Made by a program: the position numbers and the translations under genes
Notes under the pieces: generated by a model
Database searches by the model: none
Seen by the model: the letters and a program-made list of their open reading frames with translations, nothing else
Told to the model about the DNA's origin: nothing
Part shown: in pieces, positions 1-8,063 of the stretch
How positions within the stretch are numbered: the first letter of the stretch is position 1
Layout: each line of letters opens with the position of its first letter
From: Ureibacillus sp. FSL W7-1570
GTDB lineage: Bacteria; Bacillota; Bacilli; Bacillales_A; Planococcaceae
Direction of reading: 5' to 3'
Length of the DNA: 64,000 nucleotides
NCBI RefSeq assembly: GCF_038593265.1
Contig: NZ_CP151979.1
Coordinates: forward strand, 806,001 to 870,000

Positions 1-23
1 GGCCATGCCCCGGATCATTGAGG

Positions 24-70
24 TGAAAAAAATCGGGAGGCCAGGCAGAAAGAATCCGCCTGACCTCCCG
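24..70 (-). terminator. Rho-independent terminator of the haem monooxygenase gene
   Basis: Inverted repeat with arms at 34-46 and 58-70 (CGGGAGG-type arms, one G-T pair, 11-base loop). Read on the minus strand, the stem is followed by a run of seven T. It lies just downstream of the gene ending at 79, so it most likely ends that transcript. Confidence 0.85.
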
Positions 71-78
71 TAATTTCA

Positions 79-396
79 TTATGCTTTTTCCAAAGTGGAA
101 GCAACTTCTGAAATGATAATTTCACTACCTAAAATTGGAGATACCTCACTGGAGTTTTCCGGTCCTCGATGGGCCTCTCTGAATGCATCACTTTTTCTCC
201 AGCGGTTAAAGTCTTCGATTGTTTCCCAATACATATTGACATTCAATTCATCATATTCTGTAAGATTTTTTGTAATGAGGACTTCCACTTTCACAAAACC
301 TTCCATTTCTTGTAAAGCCCCTGGTCTTGTAAAAAATGGCGCCATTTTTTCCGCAAAACCTGTTTTTGTTTTAATTTTATTTGTGACAACGATCAT
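79..396 (-). CDS. IsdG/HmoA-type haem-degrading monooxygenase
   Basis: A 105-residue protein of the antibiotic-biosynthesis-monooxygenase (ABM) fold. It opens with MIVVTNKIKTKTGFAEKM and carries a GFVKVEVL strand and a VNMYWETIEDFNRWRKSDAF block followed by H76, the arrangement of Bacillus HmoA and staphylococcal IsdG enzymes, which open the porphyrin ring to release iron. Length is normal for the family. AGGAGG lies just upstream of the ATG. The gene stands alone and ends in its own terminator. Substrate specificity is inferred from family resemblance only; related ABM proteins can act on other substrates. Confidence 0.8.
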   Translation of the reverse strand: MIVVTNKIKTKTGFAEKMAPFFTRPGALQEMEGFVKVEVLITKNLTEYDELNVNMYWETIEDFNRWRKSDAFREAHRGPENSSEVSPILGSEIIISEVASTLEKA

Positions 397-697
397 TGTG
401 ATTTCCTCCTGATATTTTACAGATGTTTTATAAAAATCTTTTGCGGCCTAAAGCGTGGTAGAAAGGTTTTTATCCCCTTTTCGATTCACTACATCGCAAT
501 GATGGACTTTTTTTTCCATCAGATTCTTATTAAGTTCTATAGTCGTAATTGACTATGTTTCGATTGTAATACTATTACCGCAAATACTCAAACATGATTA
601 TTCATAATCATAATATTAAAATTTTTCAAATAAAAAAGAGCGGCTCGCCATTGAACTGCTCCTTTGGTTGTTATAAAAAAATCTTCTCCCGATTTAC
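397..697. other. Intergenic region with a palindromic operator candidate
   Basis: AT-rich spacer upstream of the haem monooxygenase gene and downstream of the DUF3784 gene. The only clear structure is a perfect 7-2-7 palindrome at 595-610 (TGATTAT, TC, ATAATCA). It resembles Fur/PerR/Zur boxes in composition, but those have a one-base centre. No gene was seen here. An imperfect GC hairpin with a T-run around 635-670 may end the DUF3784 transcript. Confidence 0.4.
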
Positions 698-1054
698 TCA
701 ATTTATACATTTGGAAATTTTATGGTTTCCTATATTTCTTAAAGGCTTTTTTTGGATCAAGATGAACATCTTTGAAAAAAGGATCAGCCAAATGACAATG
801 GCGAGGAATGCACCATACTGACTGAGAAAATATCCGAAAAGGGCCCCTGATAATAAAAGGATGGACCAAAGAAAAAGGGAATTTCTCATATCGATGCTCA
901 TTTTCTTTTGATCATAGTTTGCTTGTTCCTCTTTGGACAGCGTATTAAATCCACTAATGAGCATTGCGCCTTTTTCTTTTAATAGCGCAAAAATCATCGA
1001 GATCATTCCAAAAACCACTGCAAGTAGTAGACAGATGATTGTTCCGATATTCAT
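698..1054 (-). CDS. DUF3784 family membrane protein
   Basis: A 118-residue protein with an N-terminal membrane helix (residues about 3-24), a cytoplasmic stretch containing the DUF3784 signature (KEKGAMLISGFNTLSKEEQ, then YDQKKMSIDMRN), and two further helices at about 60-98. The family is common in Firmicutes and has no known function. AGAGGA lies upstream of the start. The gene is 15 bases downstream of the acetyltransferase gene on the same strand, so the two may be co-transcribed. Confidence 0.8.
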   Translation of the reverse strand: MNIGTIICLLLAVVFGMISMIFALLKEKGAMLISGFNTLSKEEQANYDQKKMSIDMRNSLFLWSILLLSGALFGYFLSQYGAFLAIVIWLILFSKMFILIQKKPLRNIGNHKISKCIN

Positions 1055-1069
1055 AGGACTCTTTTCCTC

Positions 1070-1642
1070 TCATAATTGCGATTGAGTTTCAACACTGCAA
1101 AGAATGGATTCCTTTTTCAAAGCAATCCATTCTTCTCTTGTAATTGCATAAACCTTTGTGATTCCATTTACTTTATCAGGAAATTCCTCCACCAGTTTCA
1201 TTCCCGCCGAAATCGCAGTACGATATGAACCGGCATTTGTGTGCTTCATATATGAATAAAGAATTTGAAACGGAGTATTTGTGAAAGCCCAGTCGATCAC
1301 CGCTTTTGCGGCTTCAGTTCCATATCCTTTTCTCTGCATATCTTTTCGTATATGATAACCGATTTCCGGTTTGATGTTCCCGCCAATCTGCTGCATGGTC
1401 AGTCCGCAATCTCCAATTAATTCCCCTGTTTCTTTTAATACAACCGCCCACAATCCAAAAGAGAAAATTTCATATCTTTCAATATTCCGATGAATCCATT
1501 CCCTCACTTTGGTTTCATCAAAAACATTCGGATAGTGTTGCATCACTTCGGGGTCTCCCAAAACGGCAAACAATGCGTCAAAATCCTGTTCTGTCATTTC
1601 TCTAAGAATTAATCTCTCTGTTTCAATCATCTTTTTTTCCAT
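1070..1642 (-). CDS. GNAT family N-acetyltransferase (RimJ/RimL-like)
   Basis: A 190-residue acetyl-CoA-dependent acetyltransferase. Visible landmarks are the N-terminal IETERLILREMTEQDF block, the central GDCGL and PEIGYHIRKDMQRKGYGTEAA (the Q/RxxGxG acetyl-CoA pyrophosphate loop) and the late NAGSYRTAISAGMKLVEEF, as in RimJ/RimL-type enzymes. Its substrate cannot be told from sequence; these enzymes modify ribosomal proteins, antibiotics or small amines. GAGGAG sits eight bases before the chosen ATG. It is the first gene of a short minus-strand pair with the DUF3784 gene. Confidence 0.85.
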   Translation of the reverse strand: MEKKMIETERLILREMTEQDFDALFAVLGDPEVMQHYPNVFDETKVREWIHRNIERYEIFSFGLWAVVLKETGELIGDCGLTMQQIGGNIKPEIGYHIRKDMQRKGYGTEAAKAVIDWAFTNTPFQILYSYMKHTNAGSYRTAISAGMKLVEEFPDKVNGITKVYAITREEWIALKKESILCSVETQSQL

Positions 1643-1710
1643 ATGTACGGCTCCTCACCCATTGAAATTGGGGTTTGTTTTTATTTCGTTGTAACTGTTA
1701 TCATAAATAA

Positions 1711-1800
1711 TGGAATGAAAAAACACAATCCGGTTGGTAGTCCGGATGCATCAATCGCCATATTGATGTCAGTAACCTTCCCTTCCTCGGGTTGTCCATC
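1711..1800 (+). ncRNA. Probable yjdF riboswitch
   Basis: The 90 bases upstream of yjdF fold into three adjacent hairpins: ATCCGG/CCGGAT at 1729-1746, CATCAAT/ATTGATG around 1749-1767, and AACC/GGTT around 1774-1793. They are followed by the ribosome binding site. In other Firmicutes yjdF genes are preceded by the yjdF RNA motif, which binds aromatic azaheterocycles. Position and fold agree, but I could not check this against the covariance model. Confidence 0.55.
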
Positions 1801-1835
1801 ATTCCATGATTCATTTTTTAGAGGAGGGAGTCGTC

Positions 1836-2249
1836 ATGATATTGACGATTTATTATGATGGCCAGTTTTGGATTGGAGTGATTGAATATCACGAAAACGG
1901 AAGATTAAAGGCGTATCGTTACGTATTCGGCACAGAGCCCAATGATACGGAAGTATGGGAATTTGTGAATAATCGGTTGCCTAAAATCATTCAAAGCAGG
2001 AAACAAATTGGAATTGCCGATCGGAAAAAGCTGAAGAAAAAAGTGAATCCGAAACGCCTTCAACGGAAAGTCGCCAAAGAAATGCAAAAAAGCGGGATTT
2101 CCACCAAGGCGCAGGAGGCAATAAAAAAAGAAATCGAGCAACGCAAACGGGAAACGAAGAAACTCCAAAAAGAACGCAACGAAGCACTTAAACAAAGAAA
2201 ATGGGAATTAAAAAAACAAAAAGCGAAACAAAAGCATAAAGGCCGCTAG
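1836..2249 (+). CDS. yjdF: YjdF family protein (DUF2992)
   Basis: A 137-residue protein that starts MILTIYYDGQFWIGVIEYHENG. A compact N-terminal beta-rich part (about residues 1-60) is followed by a very basic, Lys/Arg/Gln/Glu-rich helical tail, as in Bacillus YjdF. Its molecular role is not established; the link to an azaaromatic-sensing riboswitch suggests handling of toxic aromatic compounds. The start was set at 1836 because GAGGAGGG lies at 1821-1828; the in-frame ATG at 1806 has no such site. The gene is flanked downstream by a dispersed repeat and has no operon partner. Confidence 0.85.
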   Translation: MILTIYYDGQFWIGVIEYHENGRLKAYRYVFGTEPNDTEVWEFVNNRLPKIIQSRKQIGIADRKKLKKKVNPKRLQRKVAKEMQKSGISTKAQEAIKKEIEQRKRETKKLQKERNEALKQRKWELKKQKAKQKHKGR

Positions 2250-2307
2250 ACTGTTCATTTAGAGATGAAGCGAAAAGTGCGCAACTTTTTCCTGTACGTA
2301 CTGATAA

Positions 2308-2608
2308 AAAGAGGCTGGGACATAACTAATAAAGTGAACGAGCTGTAAAAAGATTTTTTGTAAAAAATTGATTGGAGTGACGGGGCGAGTGCTCCTGTCG
2401 CGCACGCTTAGTCGCTAAGCAAAAGCTTTCCTGCGACGAGCCCTCTCGAGACCCCGCAGGAGCGAAGGATTGAGCTCCGAGGAGGCTCGAGCCGGGCCCG
2501 CGGAAAGCGTCCCCGGAACGGAAATCAATTTTCTTCAATTATCAAAAAAACACCATTTTCTCCCGGGAGAAAATGGTGTTTTTTATCTTTTATCCCAGCC
2601 TCTTTCCA
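2308..2608. repeat. Dispersed palindromic MITE-like repeat
   Basis: About 300 bases bounded by inverted ends (AAAGAGGCTGGGACATAA and TTATCCCAGCCTCTTT) with a GC-rich interior unlike its surroundings and a terminator-like hairpin around 2547-2583 (CACCATTTTCTCCC/GGGAGAAAATGGTG). Elements with the GGCTGGGACA end are scattered through Bacillaceae genomes. Open frames inside are not genes. A shorter relative lies at 43771-43860. Confidence 0.65.
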
Positions 2609-2629
2609 TTTCTCTCCAACGTAAAATCA

Positions 2630-3475
2630 TCATAATGCCCGAATAAACTCGTCAAACGGCGTCGTCTTTCTGCCCAACACTTTTTCCAAATCGTCACTTG
2701 GCACATCCAACAATCCGTTGCGGATATCTTTTTGGACGATGACAGAGAATTGCGCCGCTTCCGGTGGCAAGCCCAAATCCACCAACGCTTTGACATACTC
2801 TTCATCTGAAACTGATGCGGTCTCAACTTCCCGGCCAATCGCTTTACTTGCGATTTGCGCCAACTGTTCATAAGTGATCGGTTCGCCGCCGAGTTCGTAA
2901 ATAGTTTGCTTAGGCGCAACCCCGGCCAAAATGCGGGCCGCCGCTTCCGCATAATCTTCCTTCAAGGCATAGCAAACCCTGCCCTCACCGGCGGAATATG
3001 TGAAAGGCGCCCCATTCTTCACCGCTTTCAGCATGAACGTTTCATTTTCCAAATACCAATTGTTGCGGGCAAATCCATAATCCAGGCCAGACTCCATAAT
3101 GAGCTGCTCCGTCAACTTGTGGTCAGGCGCCACAATAAGCGTGCTGTTTTGGGCATTTGGCGCACTCGTATAAACCACAAACTCCACCCCTGCTTCTTTC
3201 AACGCTTCCACCACATTTTGATGCTGCTGTTTCCGTGTCGCCAAATCATTGGATGAGACAAAGAGGACGCGGTTGATGCCCTGAAATGCTTTCACCAAGG
3301 ATTCTTTGTCCAAAAAATCCGCAATGCGCACTTCAAGCCCTTGCTTTCTGAAAGTTCCGGCTTTTTCCTCTGAGCGCACCGTCACCACGATATCCGAAAC
3401 CGGCACGAAATTTTTCAAATGCTTTACCGCTCTTCCCGCCAAATCGCCAGTGGCACTGGTTACCAGATATTTCAT
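2630..3475 (-). CDS. NmrA/QorB-type NAD(P)-dependent oxidoreductase
   Basis: A 281-residue Rossmann protein. The N-terminal nucleotide loop is atypical but recognisable (TSATGDLAGRAVKHL, residues about 6-20), followed by VVTVRSEEKAG (cofactor-selecting arginine) and FVSSND. The C-terminal substrate domain carries YELGGEPITYEQLAQ. This pattern fits atypical short-chain dehydrogenases of the NmrA/quinone-oxidoreductase-2 group, which use or sense NAD(P)H. The natural substrate is unknown. It is a single gene, read toward the 2308-2608 repeat. Confidence 0.8.
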   Translation of the reverse strand: MKYLVTSATGDLAGRAVKHLKNFVPVSDIVVTVRSEEKAGTFRKQGLEVRIADFLDKESLVKAFQGINRVLFVSSNDLATRKQQHQNVVEALKEAGVEFVVYTSAPNAQNSTLIVAPDHKLTEQLIMESGLDYGFARNNWYLENETFMLKAVKNGAPFTYSAGEGRVCYALKEDYAEAAARILAGVAPKQTIYELGGEPITYEQLAQIASKAIGREVETASVSDEEYVKALVDLGLPPEAAQFSVIVQKDIRNGLLDVPSDDLEKVLGRKTTPFDEFIRAL

Positions 3476-3650
3476 CGATTTTCCCCCGCTTCTTTGCTTT
3501 TTTTATCATTATAAAACAGAAAGGTAATAATCTCCAAAAAGAAACCTGTTTTTATCATGAAACCAGGCAGGGATGAAAAAACGCATCAACACAAACCCAA
3601 TTTGCACAAGATCAACATCCTCAATTGAAGGCTTTCGTGCTGCGTTTCTT

Positions 3651-3848
3651 TCAGGGATAAAACAGTTCATACAGCTTCATGGTGCCGATATTCATGACCT
3701 TGCCATCTTCGCGGATCGGAAAATGGATTTGATTCAATAATTTAATTAACTGATATGCGACATTTCGAAATGGGGTAATGACGTAAATCTCTATTGCCAA
3801 GCCCAGATTCTCTTGGATTTTTTTGAGTATCATATCTTTTAACATCAA
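3651..3848 (-). pseudogene. Remnant of a superfamily 1 helicase/AAA C-terminal region
   Basis: A 65-codon frame containing IYVITPFRNVAYQLIKLL and, later, VMNIGTMKLYELF. This resembles the end of UvrD/Dna2-like helicases, where a 'SPF...' strand precedes NIGTVHTFQG. Here the helicase motif is degraded and the rest of the protein is missing. Most likely a decayed fragment; the call rests on short similarity only. Confidence 0.4.
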
Positions 3849-4157
3849 ACCTTGTTGGTGAACATATATCTTTGTATTGATTCATCTCTACACCCACTTT
3901 TTGTGTTAGTGTTATTGTGTACGATGCGGTTTTTGATTCAGGCTAGTTTAATTCTTCTTTTTATGCAAAACTATGTATAACTACGATAATACAAAAACAA
4001 CAAAATATGGAATATCTAAGATATTTCCAAAACCCGTTTAACCGAAAAGATTGTCGGAACTTACACATTATACAAATTGTTATTTTTTTTTCGGCATCTT
4101 TCTGTTCGATTCATCAAACTAAATACTCATTTTTTCATAAAAAGGATGGTTGAGTTT
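3849..4157. other. Intergenic region, no gene seen
   Basis: AT-rich sequence between the helicase remnant and the next plus-strand gene. I see no convincing gene, RNA or repeat. The only useful signal is the ribosome binding site AAGGATGG at 4142-4149, which belongs to the following gene. Confidence 0.4.
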
Positions 4158-4907
4158 ATGCAAATAATGGAAGAAATCGTTTTCACAACCAATTACGAAA
4201 TTCTCGATGCGGATTGCAAAAAAGGGGATGTGATTGCGCTATTGAAAGGAAAAGGGGAAAATCTTGTCCAGCTCAATGGCGAAACCATCCTATGCTTGCC
4301 AACCGGATATTCCATGATCCGATGGACGGAAAACCATTTTTGCCTTTTACGGGGGTCGATGCTTTCCTTCTATACGCTTACCGGAGAATTTATGGATGAA
4401 ATGAAGGTCGGCCCTTGTATTTCGGATTTATTCCCTTTTAAAAATGGGGTTATCTGTATATACAGCGACCAGGGGGTTTTCGGCGAAGGGATTGGCAAAC
4501 ATATATTAAACTATGCGGAACCGGGTAAAGGCGTCACTTCACTGGAATATTTCGCGTTACGCCATCATCTCTTGTACGATGCCCTATTTGCGCGATTCAA
4601 GCCTTATGCCTGCATCGATCCGTCAACGGATGAGTTGATTTTCTTCAATCACCAATTGAAAATGGAAAAATCGATCAAGATTCCTTTTCATACGGGAAAT
4701 GTCCTTGCCTTTGCTTTAACGTATCAAAGCGGTGTCTTTCTCGAAGAAGAGCGGATGCGGATATGGAAATTCCAAACCAATCAAGTGAAAGAATATGATT
4801 TTCAATGGAATAATCATACAAGAGCCATTTTCCACCGCCACGATTACTTATTTATGGACATTGCGGACCACCATATACGGGTATTTACACCGGCTGCGGA
4901 GGATTAA
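4158..4907 (+). CDS. Hypothetical protein, possible beta-propeller-like
   Basis: A 249-residue protein I do not recognise. It is mostly alternating hydrophobic strands with aromatic turns (FTTNYEILDADCKKGD, GYSMIRWTENHFCLLRG, HDYLFMDIADHHIRVF), which suggests a soluble repeated-beta-sheet protein. No signal peptide, membrane helix or catalytic motif is evident. The start at 4158 was chosen because AAGGATGG lies eight bases upstream; codons before it in the same frame lack a site. The 3' end overlaps a minus-strand remnant. Confidence 0.65.
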   Translation: MQIMEEIVFTTNYEILDADCKKGDVIALLKGKGENLVQLNGETILCLPTGYSMIRWTENHFCLLRGSMLSFYTLTGEFMDEMKVGPCISDLFPFKNGVICIYSDQGVFGEGIGKHILNYAEPGKGVTSLEYFALRHHLLYDALFARFKPYACIDPSTDELIFFNHQLKMEKSIKIPFHTGNVLAFALTYQSGVFLEEERMRIWKFQTNQVKEYDFQWNNHTRAIFHRHDYLFMDIADHHIRVFTPAAED

Positions 4908-5261
4908 TTGGCATTCCCCCATAATCAAACAACAGACGTCAAAATCTCCCACAAGATTTTGTTTGACGTCTCCGAATAGCCATTTGTGATAAAAATCCGA
5001 CGTCAGGGAAAGGCTTTTGTAATATCGTTCCATAAATTCCTGGAATTTTATAAAATCAACCGGTTTCTTATGATTTGGGGAATCCATTGTTTTGGAAATA
5101 AAGACGAATCATCTGGTTCATTGCGTTTTTTTCGTTTTCTTCCAGTTTTTCAATAATGGCATAATACGTTGAATCTTCGCTGATGGGCAAGTTGGCATCA
5201 CGGCAAAATTGGATCATTTCTTTTGCGCCCCTTATATCTTTCCTGAATACTATGATGACTG
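4848..5261 (-). pseudogene. Frameshifted small gene of unknown function
   Basis: Two minus-strand frames join into one coherent protein if a single base shift near 5080 is assumed. The upstream part reads RKDIRGAKEMIQFCRDANLP and ends ...MIRLYFQNNGFPKS-stop; the downstream part continues NHKKPVDFIKFQEFMERYYK and then FGDVKQNLVGDFDV. The upstream part has no start codon before its stop at the left. I do not recognise the family. An inverted repeat (AGACGTCA/TGACGTCT) lies within it at about 4934-4971. Probably a decayed gene. Confidence 0.45.
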
Positions 5262-5297
5262 TTTAGGCGGGTAGTTTTCCATATTGGAAACGGAACA

Positions 5298-6281
5298 CTA
5301 CATTTCTTTATTGCTCATTTTTTCAAAATCCTCTAAAACAGGCAATATTGTTTCAACAAATGAAATGAATTTCATTGCTACAAACTGAGGAAAATCAGGT
5401 TTGGACCATTCATCAATCGGTGAAACAATTCGATAACTTAATCCTTTCCATGCTTGTTTACGATGATCCAAATGATCTCCTTGCTCAAGAACTTCTTTTT
5501 TTGTCCTTGAATGCAATTGATCGAATCCAAATAAGCCAGCGACTTCCTCTTCATGTGCATCTATGTAGGCTTTAAAATCTTCTTTGCGTTTTGTTGTATG
5601 ACCTGTTGTAAAACTAAAATCAGGTACATATTGAATTTCAATGATATTCATCTCTCGTGGGCGTGTATAGATGACAAACCGGTCGCCAGGCGAAGTTGGA
5701 GATTTAAACAATAAGCGATGTTCTTCCTTTTTTCTGATATCCAACCCAATGAACTGTAAATGATATTCGCGTTCTACATAGTCCCTAAGCAAACTTTCCA
5801 ATTCATGAAATAAGCCGGAAATGATTTCACGTTCATTATCTTGATAGACCAGTTGTGTCGGGGTCTTCTTATATGCGGGATGTGAAGGGAGAGCTTTCAT
5901 TTTACGTTCGAAAAGTTTGGGATTGGTTTCGTTTTCTTTTAATAGTTGATTTGCTTTGTCATAATCAACAACTTTGTGTTCGTAACCAAGTTTATTCAAG
6001 ACAGGAATAACATCTTTTTTAAACTGAAATGCTGCCACCATAAAACGGCCATTCTCTTTGACAAACGTAGCATATTTACTCATTTGGGCGACAACCGCCT
6101 CTCCAGCCTCCAGCTTCAATTCAATATACACCGTATTCCCATTCTTGTCTTTTCCTTTTAAATCGCATCGATAGGTAGAATGGTTGCTCCGAATGGGATA
6201 TTCCTCCTCCTCGACTGACAGCCCTTCTTCAATCAATTCTGGAAATAAACTGACAATCCGTTTTAAATCCTTTTCATACAT
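5298..6281 (-). CDS. Stand-alone PD-(D/E)XK nuclease-like protein
   Basis: A 327-residue protein whose first 90 residues carry a restriction-like nuclease core: YRCDLKGKDKNGN followed by VYIELK, giving the D...(E)xK pattern, then a helix with VVAQMSKYATFVKENGR. This resembles the nuclease domain of NucS/DUF91 proteins. The C-terminal two thirds (about 120-327) is an unrecognised alpha/beta region. It may cut or bind DNA; no partner methylase is next to it. The start at 6281 is used because AAGGAGAG lies just upstream; an upstream in-frame TTG overlaps that site. Confidence 0.6.
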   Translation of the reverse strand: MYEKDLKRIVSLFPELIEEGLSVEEEEYPIRSNHSTYRCDLKGKDKNGNTVYIELKLEAGEAVVAQMSKYATFVKENGRFMVAAFQFKKDVIPVLNKLGYEHKVVDYDKANQLLKENETNPKLFERKMKALPSHPAYKKTPTQLVYQDNEREIISGLFHELESLLRDYVEREYHLQFIGLDIRKKEEHRLLFKSPTSPGDRFVIYTRPREMNIIEIQYVPDFSFTTGHTTKRKEDFKAYIDAHEEEVAGLFGFDQLHSRTKKEVLEQGDHLDHRKQAWKGLSYRIVSPIDEWSKPDFPQFVAMKFISFVETILPVLEDFEKMSNKEM

Positions 6282-6299
6282 CTCATTCCTCTCCTTCAA

Positions 6300-6730
6300 A
6301 AAAATTGTATGTCCTAAAAGATGTCATCTTACAGTCTTGACCGCTAGAACTCAAAATGTCTTTATGAACAAAACATTATCAATCAATAAGTTCATCCGGT
6401 TCAAACTACTCACTCGGATTACCGGACGTTTAATCCAAAAACCTGTCTCCATTGAATGGCAAGTCCTATCGTTTCAATAAAAGTTTGAAACATCAGAAAT
6501 CCGAAGAAAAACTAAATACTTAGTGTGAGAACATCTATAAAAAATTAACCCCTCACTTCCAATCATTATTAGTGGGTATGTGCCTCAGTGTTGAAATAAT
6601 CGCTTTATCTCAATTTTATATTAACAAAAACAACCCACATCAGTTAATACAACATCCTTAAGAAAAATTCCCCCTTATGTCCCTCTTTTCCCTTCTGCAA
6701 GGTATATAGATAGTAGAACACCAAATCATC
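6300..6730. other. AT-rich region upstream of the replication cassette
   Basis: About 430 bases without a convincing gene. It separates the nuclease gene from the phage-type cassette and ends in AGGAGGG at 6731-6737. No long inverted repeat or attachment site could be recognised. A promoter for the cassette is expected here, but I cannot place it with confidence. Confidence 0.35.
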
Positions 6731-6743
6731 AGGAGGGATGAAA

Positions 6744-7118
6744 ATGGAATACAACGGTACGAAAGTGCTTACCACAAAGCAGCTGGCGAAATTTTTCGAT
6801 GCGGATATGGCGCGCATTTATGCCATTTTTTATCGCCATAAGGAAATTTTCAAAGAAGGAAAAGACTACTTCCTGCTCACCAAAAAGGACATTGCAGCAT
6901 GGAGCGAATCCCCTCATCTGCCCAGCTTAAAATATGTATCTCTCCTTTACCTCTGGACAGAGCATGGGGCATTCAAATTCGCACAATCATTCAAAGGATT
7001 GAGGGCTTGGCAGGGCTACTCCAATTGCATCTGCCATTTCTGTGGCACTCCAGAAGAGAAAAAGTTGCTGAACAATCTCTACGAAAAATTGGCAAGAAAG
7101 GCGGCGGAACAATGTTGA
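6744..7118 (+). CDS. ORF6N/antirepressor-like phage protein
   Basis: A 124-residue protein with an N-terminal ORF6N/KilA-type DNA-binding block: KVLTTKQLAKFFDADMARIY, then NN-type spacing and EGKDYFLLTKKDI. Such domains are found in phage antirepressors and regulators. The C-terminal half contains CICHFCG, a single CxxC pair, and a helical end. AGGAGGG (6731-6737) directly touches an ATG at 6738, so the ATG at 6744 with normal spacing is preferred. It is first in a three-gene phage-type replication cassette and overlaps the next gene by seven bases. Confidence 0.7.
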   Translation: MEYNGTKVLTTKQLAKFFDADMARIYAIFYRHKEIFKEGKDYFLLTKKDIAAWSESPHLPSLKYVSLLYLWTEHGAFKFAQSFKGLRAWQGYSNCICHFCGTPEEKKLLNNLYEKLARKAAEQC

Positions 7119-8047
7119 TCAATGGTCCTCAACTCACATTCTCCCCGATTTTGGCCAAAACCATTGGGGCGAATGGTGCAATTATATTGGAACTATTGCA
7201 TAAAGAGCTGCTCCAATCCCCCATTGTGCATGACGGGCACCATTGGTTTGTGCATACATATGAAAAGTGGCAGAAACGGTTGCCTTATTTGTCCAGGAAT
7301 ACCATCATTCGGACTTTTTTAAAACTGGAAAAGGATGGTTATATCATTTCCCAATTGATGCAAAATCAACGGAAATGGTATCGGATCAATTACGAAAAAA
7401 TCTCGCACCTCGTTGTGGATGGCGACCTGTTTCGTCATGGACGGACTATTCAAAATGGGCATAATGGGATTCCAAATTGGGATGCCGGTACCCAAAATGA
7501 GAAGATGGGAATCACAAATTGGGCTGATGCACCTTCCCAAAATGGTTACTCAAATGGGAATGCCGATGCCCAAAGTGAGAAAACGAGCAACTCAAATCGG
7601 GCAAATGAACATTCCAAAAATGTCGCAAATTGGGTAGACGGCCATCACCAGATTCCGGCAGATTCCACTGTCCAAATCGAGCTGCAGCAACCCAATTTGA
7701 TAAGGCAGTATAACTTAATCATTAAAGTTATTAATTATTTAAATAAACAAGCAAATAAAAACTATAATCCCCTTCTGCGTATCCATCATGATGATATATC
7801 CAAAAGAATTGAAGAAGGCTATACGTTCGAAGATTTTCAAGGCATCATCGATTTGAAAGTTTCCCAATGGCTGCACAACGAAAAAATGAATGTTTACTTG
7901 CGGCCGAGTACGCTATTCAAATCGCCCAACTTTGAAAAATATTTAAGAGAAGCGAAAAAACAAAAGCCTGCCAGCATTTACAAACCGATCGAACTGGATT
8001 TTACAGCGGGAGAAGATGCCCCAAAGCCGAAATGGCTTCAACATTAA
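7112..8047 (+). CDS. Phage replication initiator with conserved phage C-terminal domain
   Basis: A 311-residue protein starting MLINGPQLTFSPILAKTIGA. Residues about 1-110 form a winged-helix DNA-binding domain (YEKWQKRLPYLSRNTIIRTF, then KDGYIISQ). Residues about 115-185 are low complexity, with repeated QNG/NWA/NAD units. Residues about 205-290 match the conserved phage C-terminal domain (NYLNKQANKNYNPLLRI, then VYLRPSTLFKSPNFEKYL) seen in DnaD-like phage replication proteins. It should bind the origin and load the helicase encoded next. The start overlaps the previous stop. Confidence 0.8.
   Translation: MLINGPQLTFSPILAKTIGANGAIILELLHKELLQSPIVHDGHHWFVHTYEKWQKRLPYLSRNTIIRTFLKLEKDGYIISQLMQNQRKWYRINYEKISHLVVDGDLFRHGRTIQNGHNGIPNWDAGTQNEKMGITNWADAPSQNGYSNGNADAQSEKTSNSNRANEHSKNVANWVDGHHQIPADSTVQIELQQPNLIRQYNLIIKVINYLNKQANKNYNPLLRIHHDDISKRIEEGYTFEDFQGIIDLKVSQWLHNEKMNVYLRPSTLFKSPNFEKYLREAKKQKPASIYKPIELDFTAGEDAPKPKWLQH
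7451..7634 (+). repeat. Iteron-like cluster, candidate replication origin
   Basis: Inside the initiator gene a nine-base motif close to CAAATTGGG recurs in one orientation at 7451, 7473, 7493, 7515, 7538, 7571, 7593 and 7615, i.e. every 20-23 bases apart from a 33-base step at 7538-7571, with extra copies at 7551 and 7626. Lambda O and related initiator genes carry their origin iterons in the same place, between DNA-binding and C-terminal domains. The coding result is the Asn/Gln/Gly-rich linker. Origin function is inferred. Confidence 0.5.
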
Positions 8048-8063
8048 GGAGGGAGAGATCAAG

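Noticed and set aside
2326-2538. Arg/Ser-rich open frame within the 2308-2608 repeat
   Set aside because: It lies wholly in a known type of GC-rich palindromic repeat and has no coding signals.
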